6,093 bases of DNA from Frankiaceae bacterium (GTDB lineage: Bacteria > Actinomycetota > Actinomycetes > Mycobacteriales > SCTD01), in the NCBI GenBank assembly GCA_947479995.1, contig CANKBT010000193.1, positions 1 to 6,093 on the forward strand, in the 5' to 3' direction. The notes under the pieces are model-generated. The model was not told the DNA's origin, did no database searches, and saw only the letters and a list, made by a program, of their open reading frames with translations. Position 1 is the first letter of the stretch; each line of letters starts with the position of its first letter. Positions 6,081 to 6,093 of this stretch are shown in pieces. The position numbers and the translations under genes are program-made.

Positions 6081-6093
6081 GCTAGACCTCGAC

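Noticed and set aside
5302..6085. Open frames overlapping the secreted HELGH gene (minus 5302-5922 and plus 5363-6085)
   Set aside because: Pro/Arg- or Gly-rich shadows without domains. The chosen frame has a signal peptide and HExxH motif.
6083..6093. Possible end of a convergent minus-strand gene (CTA at 6083-6085, reading ...VEV-stop)
   Set aside because: Only two or three codons are visible, which is not enough to support a gene.
1..6093. Mobile elements, CRISPR arrays, tRNA/rRNA genes, riboswitches
   Set aside because: No direct-repeat arrays, transposase or integrase motifs, tRNA-like structures or conserved aptamer patterns were seen; genes fill nearly the whole window.

Overview
The window is about 6.1 kb of very GC-rich DNA with strong G/C bias at third codon positions. 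The IspG, Dxr and M50-protease sequences look actinobacterial, so the source is most likely a high-GC actinomycete; I cannot name the genus. There are no RNA genes, mobile elements or CRISPR arrays, and no gene-free stretch longer than about 110 bases.

Bases 1-4645 hold a compact minus-strand gene run, read right to left: dxr (second committed enzyme of MEP isoprenoid synthesis), rseP/rip1-type site-2 protease, ispG (penultimate MEP enzyme), then a Ser/Thr protein kinase cut off by the left edge. dxr and rseP overlap by 4 bases (GTGA). rseP and ispG are 9 bases apart if ispG starts at a CTG codon, as its ribosome-binding site suggests. The kinase follows ispG after 37 bases. From general knowledge, dxr-rip1-ispG is a conserved actinobacterial block; here it is followed by a kinase of a type recognisable from other actinomycetes. 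The run joins two isoprenoid enzymes, a [4Fe-4S] enzyme among them, to two membrane or signalling proteins, although no functional link can be shown from sequence.

Bases 4646-6093 hold two plus-strand genes. The first, divergent from dxr across 51 bases, encodes a small single-pass membrane protein with an extracytoplasmic domain and no recognised family. After two inverted repeats, the second encodes a secreted protein with a signal peptide, a long Ala/Pro-rich linker and a HELGH zinc-metallopeptidase-like domain.

Most of the window is ordinary conserved core. The points most worth checking are the CTG start of ispG, the perfect 7+9+7 inverted repeat upstream of the secreted HELGH protein, that protein itself, and the modified N-terminus and two-cysteine insertion of the site-2 protease.
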